Source of the DNA: Alphaproteobacteria bacterium
Lineage (GTDB): Bacteria; Myxococcota_A; UBA796; GCA-2862545
Reading direction: 5' to 3'
DNA: 64,000 nucleotides
NCBI GenBank assembly: GCA_020632925.1
Contig: JACKER010000033.1
Location: forward strand, 7,818-71,817
Position numbers and translations under genes: made by a program
Part shown: piece after piece, positions 33,235-41,264 of the stretch
How positions within the stretch are numbered: the stretch's first letter is position 1
How the letters are laid out: each line of letters opens with the position of its first letter
The notes under the pieces: model-generated
The model's database searches: none
What the model was told of the DNA's origin: nothing
The model's input: the letters and a program-made list of their open reading frames with translations, nothing else

Positions 33235-34694
33235 ACGGCAAGATGGTGCTCACGCGCCGCCGCCCCGAGCTGCGCACGCTGCAGCGCGCCACGATGTGCG
33301 GGCTCTGCCACCAGGTCGGCCAGCTCCACGGCCTGCGCTGGCGCCTGTTCGCGGGCCCGGACATGGTCACGTACCATGTGTTCCTCGACGTCTGCGCGGG
33401 CGCGGGTCCCCGGTACGAGCGTCGCGCCTGCGTCGTCGCGCCCGGGGTCTCCTCGTTGCCCTCCGCCATCCCGACCGAGCGGACGGCGACCGCGGTGGAC
33501 GTGGGGGTGTGGCTCGGCTCGATGAAGCTCGAGGACGACCGACGCGACGATGGCACCGCGAAGGCCTTGCTCGCCCAGCGCCTCCTCGGAGGGCGCGCCG
33601 CGGCCGCCGAGCAGGGCCTGCGGGAGCGGGGCTTCCCCGTGGACGCCATCGCCTCCTGGATGGAGCGGCAGGCGGCGATCGAGGAGCGTCGGGAGCCCTC
33701 GCTCGAGGTCGCGCTCGGGCCGACCGCCGAGATCGCGGCGCTCACGTTCGGCTTCGGTGGTCGCGAGGACGGGCCGATCGACCCCGAGCGCGCCCGCGCC
33801 ATCGGACGCGCGGTCGGGACGTACCTGTTCTGGCTCGACGCGCTGCAGGACGTCGAGGAGGACGCCGCCGCCGAGCTGTACAACCCGCTGCTCGCCGCCA
33901 GCGGTGGCCGAGCGCTGCTCCTGCCCGCCCGAGCCGCCGCCGTGGCCGGGGCGCGCCGAGCGATCCGGGAGCTCAAGGGCCTGCTGGCGGATCTGCCCGC
34001 GAGCGCGGGCGTCACCTACCTCCGCGAGGTGTTCGTCCAGGGCTTCGCCGCGCGCCTGCGGCACGTCGAGGAGGGCATGCCCCAGCCGACCCTGTGGGAC
34101 CGTGCGCTCGCGATGTTCCTGCGGTGGGCGCCGCGCGTCCGCCTCACGTGGATCCGGCTCGCGGCGGTGGCGCTCACGCTGGTCGGCCGCAAGGCCAGCG
34201 CCGCACGGCTGATCCCGCCCAACCCGACCCGGGAGCACGCGTTCACCTGGCTGTGCGGGCCCGTCGGGGACTGCAGCAACGACGGTGACTTCGACTTCTG
34301 GGACGTGTGCTGCTTCTCGGACGACTGCGCCTGCACCGACGCGTGCGACGGCTGCGTCGACGTGTGTGGGCTGTGCACCGGGGTCGACTGCGATCCGGAC
34401 TGCGCCTGCGAGTCGTCGAACAACACCGGCACCACGACCACGGGTGGGACCAGCGGATGTGGTGGCGGCGGGGGGACGACCCCGTTCCACACGGGCGATC
34501 TCGATGCGGACGTGGACGCCGACGTCGACGCCGACGTGGACACCGACGCCGACACGGACACCGCCACCCCGCACAGCGACATCGGACCCGAGACGGGCGA
34601 CACCGGCAGCAGCGGCGGGGGCAGCGGTCACACGGGCGCGGCCCACACCGGATCGGGTTCCACCGGGACGACCGGCGACACCGGGACCCCGTGA
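33231..34694 (+). CDS. DUF5685-like protein with Cys-rich and Asp/Thr/Gly-rich tail
   Basis: A 487-residue protein. Residues 20-60 (TMCGLCHQVGQLHGLRWRLF) fit the N-terminus of DUF5685 proteins, with CGLC at 23-26. A long helical middle contains FWLDALQDVEEDAAAELYNP near 200-220, which parallels the second Asp motif of phytoene synthases. Residues 343-392 carry twelve cysteines in about 50 residues, many next to Asp, suited to metal binding. The last 90 residues are low-complexity (NNTGTTTTGGT, DADVDADVDADV, HTGAAHTGSG). GTG at 33231 overlaps the synthase-like stop, so the two are coupled. There is no signal peptide. DUF5685 function is unknown to me; an isoprenoid-synthase-like fold is inference. 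Confidence 0.82.
   Translation: MNGKMVLTRRRPELRTLQRATMCGLCHQVGQLHGLRWRLFAGPDMVTYHVFLDVCAGAGPRYERRACVVAPGVSSLPSAIPTERTATAVDVGVWLGSMKLEDDRRDDGTAKALLAQRLLGGRAAAAEQGLRERGFPVDAIASWMERQAAIEERREPSLEVALGPTAEIAALTFGFGGREDGPIDPERARAIGRAVGTYLFWLDALQDVEEDAAAELYNPLLAASGGRALLLPARAAAVAGARRAIRELKGLLADLPASAGVTYLREVFVQGFAARLRHVEEGMPQPTLWDRALAMFLRWAPRVRLTWIRLAAVALTLVGRKASAARLIPPNPTREHAFTWLCGPVGDCSNDGDFDFWDVCCFSDDCACTDACDGCVDVCGLCTGVDCDPDCACESSNNTGTTTTGGTSGCGGGGGTTPFHTGDLDADVDADVDADVDTDADTDTATPHSDIGPETGDTGSSGGGSGHTGAAHTGSGSTGTTGDTGTP
34505..34565 (+). repeat. coding 6-base repeat (Asp-Ala/Asp-Val dipeptides)
   Basis: Imperfect GAC-GCC / GAC-GTG hexamers inside the 33231 gene encode alternating Asp with Ala, Val or Thr. 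Copy number could change by slippage without a frameshift. Confidence 0.6.
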
Positions 34695-34713
34695 GCGCGG
34701 GTTAGGGGAGGGG

Positions 34714-35373
34714 ATGCTCGTCTGGACCGTCGTCCTCTCGCTCGCCGGCTGCACGACCGCCGAGCCACCGCCACCCACCCCTCGGCTGGGCCGTCCGCCC
34801 GCCGGTGCGCGCGTCAAGGCCGCCAAGGCGAAGGCCAAGGGCAAGGTCGCGCCCACCGGTCCTCCCGTCGGCGTCGCCGGGCCCGTGGAGGGCGAGCTCC
34901 TCCTGACGGCCGAGGGCCCGCCCGCTGGCGGTGCGCCCACCCCGACCTCCCCCGTGACGCAGGCGTCGCTGTCGCTGTCGTTCAGCAACGGCACCACGCA
35001 GCAGGTCCCCCTGGGTCGCGTGGCGGGCACCTGCACCGAGCTCGAGCCGCGCCCCGTCGGACCGGTCGGGAGTCAGGTGGAGTCGCTGTGGAGCGTCAGC
35101 TGCGTGGACGCGACCGGCCCCCACGAGGTGCACCTGGTCCAGAAGGACGCCCAGCTGCTCGTCGGCAAGACGGTGGCCACCGGACACGGTCCGACGATCA
35201 AGCTGTTCAAGCGCATCCGGCTCGCGCCCGGCGCCATCGTCAAGCGCAAGAGCCCCTGGGATCCGAGCGCCGTGCCCGCGTCCACACCACCACCGTCGCC
35301 GGCACCCGCACCCGAACCCGTTCCCGAACCCGCCGCTCCCGCGGCCACCGAGCCCGCCGAGCCGGCCCCGTGA
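34714..35373 (+). CDS. lipoprotein with basic and Pro-rich ends
   Basis: A 219-residue lipoprotein. ATG at 34714 follows AGGGG directly. Signal MLVWTVVLSLAGC has lipobox LAGC at Cys13 and no Lys or Arg. A Pro-rich segment (EPPPPTPRLGRPP) and a KAAKAKAKGK block precede a beta domain of about 110 residues with two cysteines (GTCTEL, VSCVDA). The end is a Pro/Ala/Glu spacer. The KAKAK block recalls the KAKAG tail of the 16137 enzyme. Its TGA overlaps the GTG of the START-like gene. Function unknown. Confidence 0.83.
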   Translation: MLVWTVVLSLAGCTTAEPPPPTPRLGRPPAGARVKAAKAKAKGKVAPTGPPVGVAGPVEGELLLTAEGPPAGGAPTPTSPVTQASLSLSFSNGTTQQVPLGRVAGTCTELEPRPVGPVGSQVESLWSVSCVDATGPHEVHLVQKDAQLLVGKTVATGHGPTIKLFKRIRLAPGAIVKRKSPWDPSAVPASTPPPSPAPAPEPVPEPAAPAATEPAEPAP

Positions 35374-36107
35374 TCGGGTGGTTCGCGGTCGCGCTGGCGG
35401 CCCAGCCGGGCGCCGAGCAGCTGGAGCAGGCCTGGGAGTCCCACCGCGCCGATCTCGACGCACACGCGCGGTACCCGTTCCACTTCGACGCCGAGGCCTG
35501 GAAGCAGCTCGCGGAGGGCAAGGTCTACCGGCGGCGCGACAAGCTCGACGGCACCGACCGCGTGCTGGGGGTCGTCTATGTCCCGGCCTCGCGCGACGCG
35601 ACCTGGGTGGGCATCCAGGACCCGCACGGCAGCTACGTCGACGGCTTCACCGACGAGGACCTGCCCGGCTCCACGTTCGACGCCCGCATCGTCTACCAGC
35701 GGATCGCGCTGCCGTGGCCGCTCGCGGACCGCCAGTGGGTGATCCTCGTGAAGAACAACCGCGCCCTGATCGACGCCAGCGAGGGTGCGGTCTGGGAGCG
35801 CTCGTGGGACCTGTCGGCCGAGCGCGGCGCGAAGGCGGAGAAGGAGAACGCCGTCTGGCTGCCGGTGAACGAGGGGGGCTGGTTCGCCGTCGAGGCCGCG
35901 GGCGGCACCCTCCTCGGGTACCACGCCCGCACGGCCATCGGTGGCATCGTCCCCGACGAGATGGCGCTCCGCTGGTCGTTCTCCACGATCGACGGGATGC
36001 TCTCCAACATCCGGGAGCGGGCCGGCTGGGCGAAGGGTCACTACGACGCCCAACACGACCCGCTGAAGAGACCGGACGGAACGGCAATTCCTCCGCTCAT
36101 CCCATGA
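35370..36107 (+). CDS. exported START-domain-like lipid-binding protein
   Basis: A 245-residue protein. GTG at 35370 overlaps the upstream stop. MIGWFAVALAAQPGA gives a short uncharged signal. The fold matches START/SRPBCC helix-grip proteins: VYRRRDKLDGTDRVLGVVYV, FDARIVYQRIALPWPLADRQ, WVILVKNNRALID and the closing amphipathic helix TIDGMLSNIRERAGWAKG. Such domains bind lipids or hydrophobic ligands. With the lipoprotein upstream it may form an envelope lipid-handling pair, which is inference. Its stop abuts the stop of the converging MopE-repeat gene with no base between. Confidence 0.85.
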   Translation: MIGWFAVALAAQPGAEQLEQAWESHRADLDAHARYPFHFDAEAWKQLAEGKVYRRRDKLDGTDRVLGVVYVPASRDATWVGIQDPHGSYVDGFTDEDLPGSTFDARIVYQRIALPWPLADRQWVILVKNNRALIDASEGAVWERSWDLSAERGAKAEKENAVWLPVNEGGWFAVEAAGGTLLGYHARTAIGGIVPDEMALRWSFSTIDGMLSNIRERAGWAKGHYDAQHDPLKRPDGTAIPPLIP

Positions 36108-38003
36108 CTACTGGCAGCCGCTCGTGTCGCAGGTGAACGAGGCCGTGGCATAATCCATGCCCCAGGTCGGTCCGGAGCCGCCGGCGATGTCGTTCGGGTC
36201 GTTGTCGGTCGTGCCCGACCCGTGGTCGCAGAGGACGGAGGTGTAGGTCGAGCCGGCGCCGAACAGGTGGACCGCGCCCGACTCGGGGTTCGCCGTCTGG
36301 TTGCGGGTCACCGTCCCCTGGTCGCAGGTCACGTCGGCGTTGGGGCCGAGGTGCATCGCGGCGCCGCCGAACACCGCGTGGTTGTCGTCGAACACCACCC
36401 CGTCGAGGACCAGGGTGGGCGTGATCGAGAACGCGCCGTCGTCGTCCGTCGCGATGGCCCCGCCCTGGTCGGCGGCGAAGTTGCTCGTGAACCAGCCGCC
36501 GGTCATCGTGACCTCGGCCGCGTCCACGAACAGCGCCCCGCCGTCCAGGCCAGCGGCGTTGGACGAGAAGCCCACCTCGTCGAGCACCAGCTCGCAGCCG
36601 CGGGTGAACAGCCCGGCGCCGTACTCGGCGGTGTTGGAGCGGAACGTGACGCGGGTGAGCTCGAGGCGGTTCGTCCCGCTGCACAGGACTCCGCCGCCCG
36701 CGTTCGACCAGGTGCTCGTGCCGCCGTCCGCCGCGCCGTTCGCGATCACCAGGTCGGTGATCGTGTCGACGAGGCCGCGGTTCGGGTAGACCAGCGGCGT
36801 GTTGTGGTGGGCGCCCGAGAGCACGACCTCGTGGTCGCCGGGGTGCCCCACGATGTCGAGCGAGGAGTTCACGGTCAGGTCCGCGGTCCACGTGCCCTCG
36901 CAGAGGTGCAGCACGGCGGGCTCGTTGACCGCGTACGGCGTCGGGAACGGGTCCGTCCCGACCTCGGGCAGGGTGTGCGCTCCGCTCGTCGCGCCGATGA
37001 ACCAGTTCGTGCCGGCCTCGGGCGTCAGGTCGTCGCAGTCGTCGTCCTTGCCGTTGCAGATCTCGGTGACGCCCGGGTGCACCTCGTCGTCGCCGTCGTC
37101 GCAGTCGTCGGCCGTCGTCGACCAGCCGATGTCCCGCGCGCAGTAGAGCTGGGCGGGCCCCGAGCCGTAGCCGTCGAAGTCGCTGTCGGCGTACCAGGTG
37201 CTCGCGGTGCCCAGATCGAGGTCGGGGTCGCCGTCGTCCACGAACGTGTCGCAGTCGTCGTCGATCGTGTTGCAGACCTCGGTCGCGTCGGGGTTCACGG
37301 CAGCGTTCGCGTCGTCGCAGTCGCCAGCGGTCTGCACGCCGTCCGGGGCGCCGAGGCAGGACCGGAACGGAGCGCCCGCGCCGTAGCCGTCGCCGTCGAG
37401 GTCGTGCACCCAACCCGGAGCACTCTGCAGGTCGAGGGTGGCGTCCGCGTCGTCGATGTCGCCGTCGCAGTCGTCGTCGATCGTGTTGCAGACCTCGGTC
37501 GCGAACGGGCTCACGTCGGCGTTCGCGTCGTCGCAGTCCGGGCCACCGTCCGCGAGCCAGGTGCCGCCCGCTGGCGGAGCGCAGCGGTCCACGGCGGAGC
37601 CACCCCCGTAGCCGTCGGCGTCGCCGTCGAGGAACCAGGCGGTGAGCGTGGCGGCGTCGACGTTGTCGTCGGCGTCGTCGATCAGGGTGTCACAGTCGTC
37701 GTCGATCTCGTTGCACACCTCGGTCGCCTCGGGGTGGACGGCGTCGTCGGCGTCGTTGCAGTCCACCGACAGCGGCCAGCCGTCGCCGTCCCCGTCCGGA
37801 TCGGCGTCGGTGTCCGCGTCGGTGTCGGCATCGGTGTCGCTGTCGGTGTCGGTGTCGCTGTCCGTATCGGCGTCGCTGTCGGCGTCGGCGTCGCTGTCGG
37901 TGTCCGCGTCGCTGTCGGCAGGCGTGTCGGTCTCCTCCCCGTCCTTGGCGTCGCCCGAGCAGGCGCAGAGCAGGGCGAGCAGGAGCAGGGGTCGGCTGGT
38001 CAT
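36108..38003 (-). CDS. MopE-repeat / beta-helix surface lipoprotein
   Basis: A 631-residue lipoprotein. ATG at 38003 has GGAGG five bases upstream; the signal MTSRPLLLLALLCAC ends in a lipobox-like LCAC. Residues 20-75 are a DSDADTDSD spacer. Four MopE-like repeats follow (DCNDADDAVHPEATEVCN, then EIDDDCDTLIDD, and similar), with WYxDxDxDGYG loops between them, giving cysteine-bounded calcium- or copper-type sites. From about residue 370 a right-handed beta-helix runs to the end with TFRSNTAEYGAGLFTRG and FSSNAAGLDGGALF repeats. No MYXO-CTERM tail. In methanotrophs MopE binds copper; the metal here is unknown. Confidence 0.9.
   Translation of the reverse strand: MTSRPLLLLALLCACSGDAKDGEETDTPADSDADTDSDADADSDADTDSDTDTDSDTDADTDADTDADPDGDGDGWPLSVDCNDADDAVHPEATEVCNEIDDDCDTLIDDADDNVDAATLTAWFLDGDADGYGGGSAVDRCAPPAGGTWLADGGPDCDDANADVSPFATEVCNTIDDDCDGDIDDADATLDLQSAPGWVHDLDGDGYGAGAPFRSCLGAPDGVQTAGDCDDANAAVNPDATEVCNTIDDDCDTFVDDGDPDLDLGTASTWYADSDFDGYGSGPAQLYCARDIGWSTTADDCDDGDDEVHPGVTEICNGKDDDCDDLTPEAGTNWFIGATSGAHTLPEVGTDPFPTPYAVNEPAVLHLCEGTWTADLTVNSSLDIVGHPGDHEVVLSGAHHNTPLVYPNRGLVDTITDLVIANGAADGGTSTWSNAGGGVLCSGTNRLELTRVTFRSNTAEYGAGLFTRGCELVLDEVGFSSNAAGLDGGALFVDAAEVTMTGGWFTSNFAADQGGAIATDDDGAFSITPTLVLDGVVFDDNHAVFGGAAMHLGPNADVTCDQGTVTRNQTANPESGAVHLFGAGSTYTSVLCDHGSGTTDNDPNDIAGGSGPTWGMDYATASFTCDTSGCQ
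37799..37931 (-). repeat. coding 6-base repeat (Asp-Ser/Ala/Thr spacer)
   Basis: GTCGGC, GTCGGT and GTCGCT hexamers (plus strand) encode the DSDADTD spacer of the MopE-repeat lipoprotein. This is the longest simple repeat in the window, and length variation between strains is likely. Confidence 0.7.
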
Positions 38004-38025
38004 CGTGTCCTCCGGGGCTCCCCTG

Positions 38026-38031
38026 GGTGTA
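38026..38031 (-). promoter_or_regulatory. candidate -10 (TACACC) of 36108-38003
   Basis: It lies 22 bases upstream of the ATG at 38003, so the leader would hold little beyond the GGAGG site. It sits in the 81-base gap after the carboxypeptidase gene. Confidence 0.35.
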
Positions 38032-38084
38032 CCGGAGCGCGTCCCCGTCGGGATCTGACCGATGTCTGACACCTCCCGTCGGAC

Positions 38085-39752
38085 TTAGGCCAGGTCCACC
38101 ACCTCGGTCGACCAACCCACCCGGCAGCTCCCCACCGTCACCCGCAGCTGTCCTGGGCCACGCACCGCGATCGGCACCACGCGCCGGTTGCCCGAGCCCC
38201 GGCTTCGCGCCTGGTAGCTGGTGCCGCCACCCTCGCCGCGCCCGCGCCCCCAGCCTTCGAGGTGGCCGATCTCGATCCGCGGCGGGGACCCGAGGGTGCA
38301 GCCGTCGGCCTCCAGCAACAGCCACAGCGGCACGTTGTGCGGCAGCCCCACCGCGGAGGCCAGCACGTTCGTCGGCAGGTACCCGAGGTTGCTCACCTCC
38401 ACGCGCACCCCGTCCGGCACGACCTCGACCGCCAGGCGCACCCGGGGCAGCAGCGCCATCGTCTTCAACCACAGCGCCGACAGGCGCGCCACGTGCCCCG
38501 GGAGCTCCTCCGGCGGCGGGTTGTTGCCTCCGACCCGCGGGTCCACCCCGCCGATCTCGACGGGACCGAGCTGCGGGTGGTCGAAGGGCCGCCAGGGGCG
38601 GAACACGCGGGAGGCGTTCACGTCGCGGTCCCAGGTCGCGAACCGGACCAGCTCCTCGCGTCCGAACGAGGTGTAGCGGTCGACGAAGCGCTTGGGCCGC
38701 GGCAGGCCGAGCTGGGCGAACAGGTCCCAGATCTCGGTCACCCAGGTCACGCAGCCCCGCAGCCGGTAGGCGTACTCGCTCATGTCGCCGCGCAGCGGCT
38801 TGTCCGGCTCGTAGGTGAACTCCTCGTAGCCCGAGACCATCGGGTAGCCGGTGAGCTCCTCGGCCCACGCCCCGATCTCTCGGAACAGCGCGAGATCGCT
38901 CGGGTCCATCCGGGTGTCCGGCCGGTCGCCGCAGGGCCGGATGTGGACGCCCCCGTAGGTGTGGAGGTTCAGCCAGGCCATCAGCTCCGGGTGCGCCTCG
39001 ACGAACGTCACCACCGCCCTCGACTCTGGCTCGCTGGCTGGGTGGGGCCCCGCACCCGCCTGCTCGTTCTCCCCGCGCCAGTCGAAGGGGAAGTTCCGGT
39101 TGAGATCCGGGTAGTTGTCGGAGAGATAGGACGGGTCGGGGACCGACAGCCCGTCGTCGTTCACGATGCGGCCCTCGGGCCAGATCTTGTAGAACGGACC
39201 GGCGTCCGTGGGCTCGCGGGGGACCATCAGGCCCGGAAACCCGGGGGCCTCGACGAAGTCGCCCGCCGGGTCACGGACGCGGAGGCTCAGCGCGAGCCCG
39301 TCCCCGTCGATGTCGGCGGTCTCCCAACGCGGCCGGAGGGCGTCGGGGCGCGCGTCGCGCGGGACGCTGCGCACGGAGCGGCCGGTGGTGAGCACGGCCT
39401 CCGCCCCGTCCGGGGACATGCGCGGCAGCACGAAGACGCGGATCTCCCGGAGGACCTCGAGCTCCGAGGGGGCGAGCCCTCGCGGGTTCTCGCCGCGGAG
39501 CACCGCGATCACGTCCTCCGCGATCCCCAGCGCCACGGAGGACCCGGCGAGCTCGGCGGCGTGCATGTTGCCGTCCACCCAGGCCGACGGACGCACACGA
39601 TCGGGGTCGCGGCCGAGCGTGAGCAGCCACAGGTCGCGGCCCTCGGGGGTCGTGCCGATGGAGGACAGCCGGACCAGGTCGGGCCAGGCGTCGGCCCAGG
39701 CACGGAGCTGGGCGGTGAGGGCGTCGTGATCGAGGTAGGCGGAGCGGAACAT
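38085..39752 (-). CDS. M14 zinc carboxypeptidase
   Basis: A 555-residue M14 metallocarboxypeptidase. The zinc ligands are His64 and Glu67 (GNMHAAELAGS) and His264 (LNLHTYGG); the catalytic Glu340 lies in WVTEIWD. The substrate-binding region includes DLNRNFPFDW. A beta domain of about 120 residues follows the catalytic part (VSNLGYLPTNVLASAV, IEIGHLEGWGRGRGEGGG), resembling C-terminal domains of large cytosolic or secreted M14 enzymes. No signal peptide is visible. ATG at 39752 has TACCCT five bases upstream and no Shine-Dalgarno, consistent with a leaderless mRNA. Peptide substrate unknown. Confidence 0.93.
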   Translation of the reverse strand: MFRSAYLDHDALTAQLRAWADAWPDLVRLSSIGTTPEGRDLWLLTLGRDPDRVRPSAWVDGNMHAAELAGSSVALGIAEDVIAVLRGENPRGLAPSELEVLREIRVFVLPRMSPDGAEAVLTTGRSVRSVPRDARPDALRPRWETADIDGDGLALSLRVRDPAGDFVEAPGFPGLMVPREPTDAGPFYKIWPEGRIVNDDGLSVPDPSYLSDNYPDLNRNFPFDWRGENEQAGAGPHPASEPESRAVVTFVEAHPELMAWLNLHTYGGVHIRPCGDRPDTRMDPSDLALFREIGAWAEELTGYPMVSGYEEFTYEPDKPLRGDMSEYAYRLRGCVTWVTEIWDLFAQLGLPRPKRFVDRYTSFGREELVRFATWDRDVNASRVFRPWRPFDHPQLGPVEIGGVDPRVGGNNPPPEELPGHVARLSALWLKTMALLPRVRLAVEVVPDGVRVEVSNLGYLPTNVLASAVGLPHNVPLWLLLEADGCTLGSPPRIEIGHLEGWGRGRGEGGGTSYQARSRGSGNRRVVPIAVRGPGQLRVTVGSCRVGWSTEVVDLA

Positions 39753-39757
39753 GCCGC

Positions 39758-39763
39758 AGGGTA
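39758..39763 (-). promoter_or_regulatory. candidate -10 (TACCCT), leaderless start of 39752
   Basis: It ends five bases before the ATG in gene orientation; the intervening GCGGC has no Shine-Dalgarno. Confidence 0.5.
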
Positions 39764-39797
39764 GCCCGGGCCGTGGGTGGCGGGACACATGGAGCGC

Positions 39798-41264
39798 ATG
39801 TCGGTCGTCGCCCGCGTCACCCACCTGTCGTTCACCCACGGGCCCACGCCGGTGCTCGACGACGTGTCCTTCGCGCTGGAGCGTGGCCCCACCGGGCTCG
39901 TCGGCGGCAACGGCGCGGGGAAGACCACGCTGCTGCGCCTGCTGACCGGCGAGCTCGCGCCGACCTCGGGGACGGTCGCGGTGCACGGCGAGGTGCTGCT
40001 CTGCCGCCAGGAGGCGGTCCTCGACGACGCCGTGCGCGCCTTCGCCTGGGGCTGGGTGGACGGTGCCTGGGCGGTGCAGGGACGGCTGGGCCTCGATCCC
40101 GCTGCCCTCGACCGGTTCGACACGCTGTCGCCGGGGGAGCGGCGCCGGTGGCAGATCGGCGCAGCGCTCGCCCATGATCCGGCGCTGCTGTTGCTGGACG
40201 AGCCCACCGACCACCTGGACGCCGACGCGCGGAGCTGGCTGCTCGACGCCCTGCGCAGCCACCACGGGGCGATGCTGGTGGTGTCCCACGACCGGGCCTT
40301 CCTCGACGCGCTGGTGACCCGGGTGGTCCGGCTGGACCACGGTCGCGCCACCCTCACCCGGGGCGACGCCACCACCGCACTCGCGGCCTGGGACGAGGAA
40401 CGACGCCAGCAGTTGGCCGCGCTCGACGTCGCGTCGGCCGAGGTCCGCGCCACGCGGGCCCAGCTCGCGAGCACGCGACACGACCACGCCGGTGCCGTCG
40501 CCACCGGGCGGACCTCGGCGCGGATGAAGGGCGTGCACGACAGCGACGCCCGCAGCACGGCGGCCAAGGGAAGGGCCCAGCGGGCCACCGCGTCCCACGG
40601 ACGCAGGGTGGAGGTCGCACGCGGCGCGCTGGAGCGCGCGGAGCTGGCCCATGGCGTGCTGGACCGGCCCGACCTGGTCGGAGGCGAGGTGCGGTTCGTG
40701 GCGGCTCCGGGCGCCCCGGGCCGGCTGCTGGCGGTGCGACAGGACCTGGTGGCCGGGGAGCGGGTGCTGCACGCCGACGTCGAGGTCGTGGTGGAGCGCG
40801 GCGAGCACGTCCACGTCGCTGGGCCGAACGGCGCCGGCAAGTCCACCCTGCTGCGGGCGCTGGTCGGCCGCATGCTGCCGGAGCGTGTCCTGTGGTTGCC
40901 CCAGGAGCTCGACGAGGACCGTGTCGCCGCCGACCTAGACGCCCTGCGCGCCCTCGACCCCGCGACCCGCGGCCTGGTGCTGCAGGGGGTGGCCCACCTG
41001 GGCACGCCGCCGGAGCGCCTGCTCGCCACCGCTCGCCCGTCACCCGGCGAGGCCCGCAAGCTCGCGTTGGCCCTGGGGCTCGGGCGCGGCGCCTGGCTGC
41101 TGGCTCTCGACGAGCCCACCAACCACCTCGACCTGCCGGCCATCCGCGCGCTGGAGGCGGCGCTCGAGGCCTACGACGGCGCGTTGCTCCTGGTGAGCCA
41201 CGACCGGGCGCTCGCGGAGGCGGTCACCACCCGTGTCCTCCACCTGGCCGGGAAGCCCACCTAG
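39798..41264 (+). CDS. ABC-F type ATPase, compact
   Basis: A 488-residue protein with two ABC domains and no membrane part. Domain 1: Walker A GGNGAGKTT (36-44), signature LSPGERRR (110), Walker B LLLLDEPTDHLD (130-141). Domain 2: GPNGAGKST near 343, signature PSPGEARK, LLALDEPTNHLD. The linker (about 195-300) is helical and Arg/Ala-rich, the usual ribosome-contacting interdomain arm. ABC-F proteins act on ribosomes in translation control or antibiotic protection; this one is shorter than most. ATG at 39798 gives MSVVARVTHLSFTHG, the normal family start; an in-frame ATG lies nine bases upstream. Its end overlaps the converging ankyrin gene by 41 bases. Confidence 0.93.
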   Translation: MSVVARVTHLSFTHGPTPVLDDVSFALERGPTGLVGGNGAGKTTLLRLLTGELAPTSGTVAVHGEVLLCRQEAVLDDAVRAFAWGWVDGAWAVQGRLGLDPAALDRFDTLSPGERRRWQIGAALAHDPALLLLDEPTDHLDADARSWLLDALRSHHGAMLVVSHDRAFLDALVTRVVRLDHGRATLTRGDATTALAAWDEERRQQLAALDVASAEVRATRAQLASTRHDHAGAVATGRTSARMKGVHDSDARSTAAKGRAQRATASHGRRVEVARGALERAELAHGVLDRPDLVGGEVRFVAAPGAPGRLLAVRQDLVAGERVLHADVEVVVERGEHVHVAGPNGAGKSTLLRALVGRMLPERVLWLPQELDEDRVAADLDALRALDPATRGLVLQGVAHLGTPPERLLATARPSPGEARKLALALGLGRGAWLLALDEPTNHLDLPAIRALEAALEAYDGALLLVSHDRALAEAVTTRVLHLAGKPT

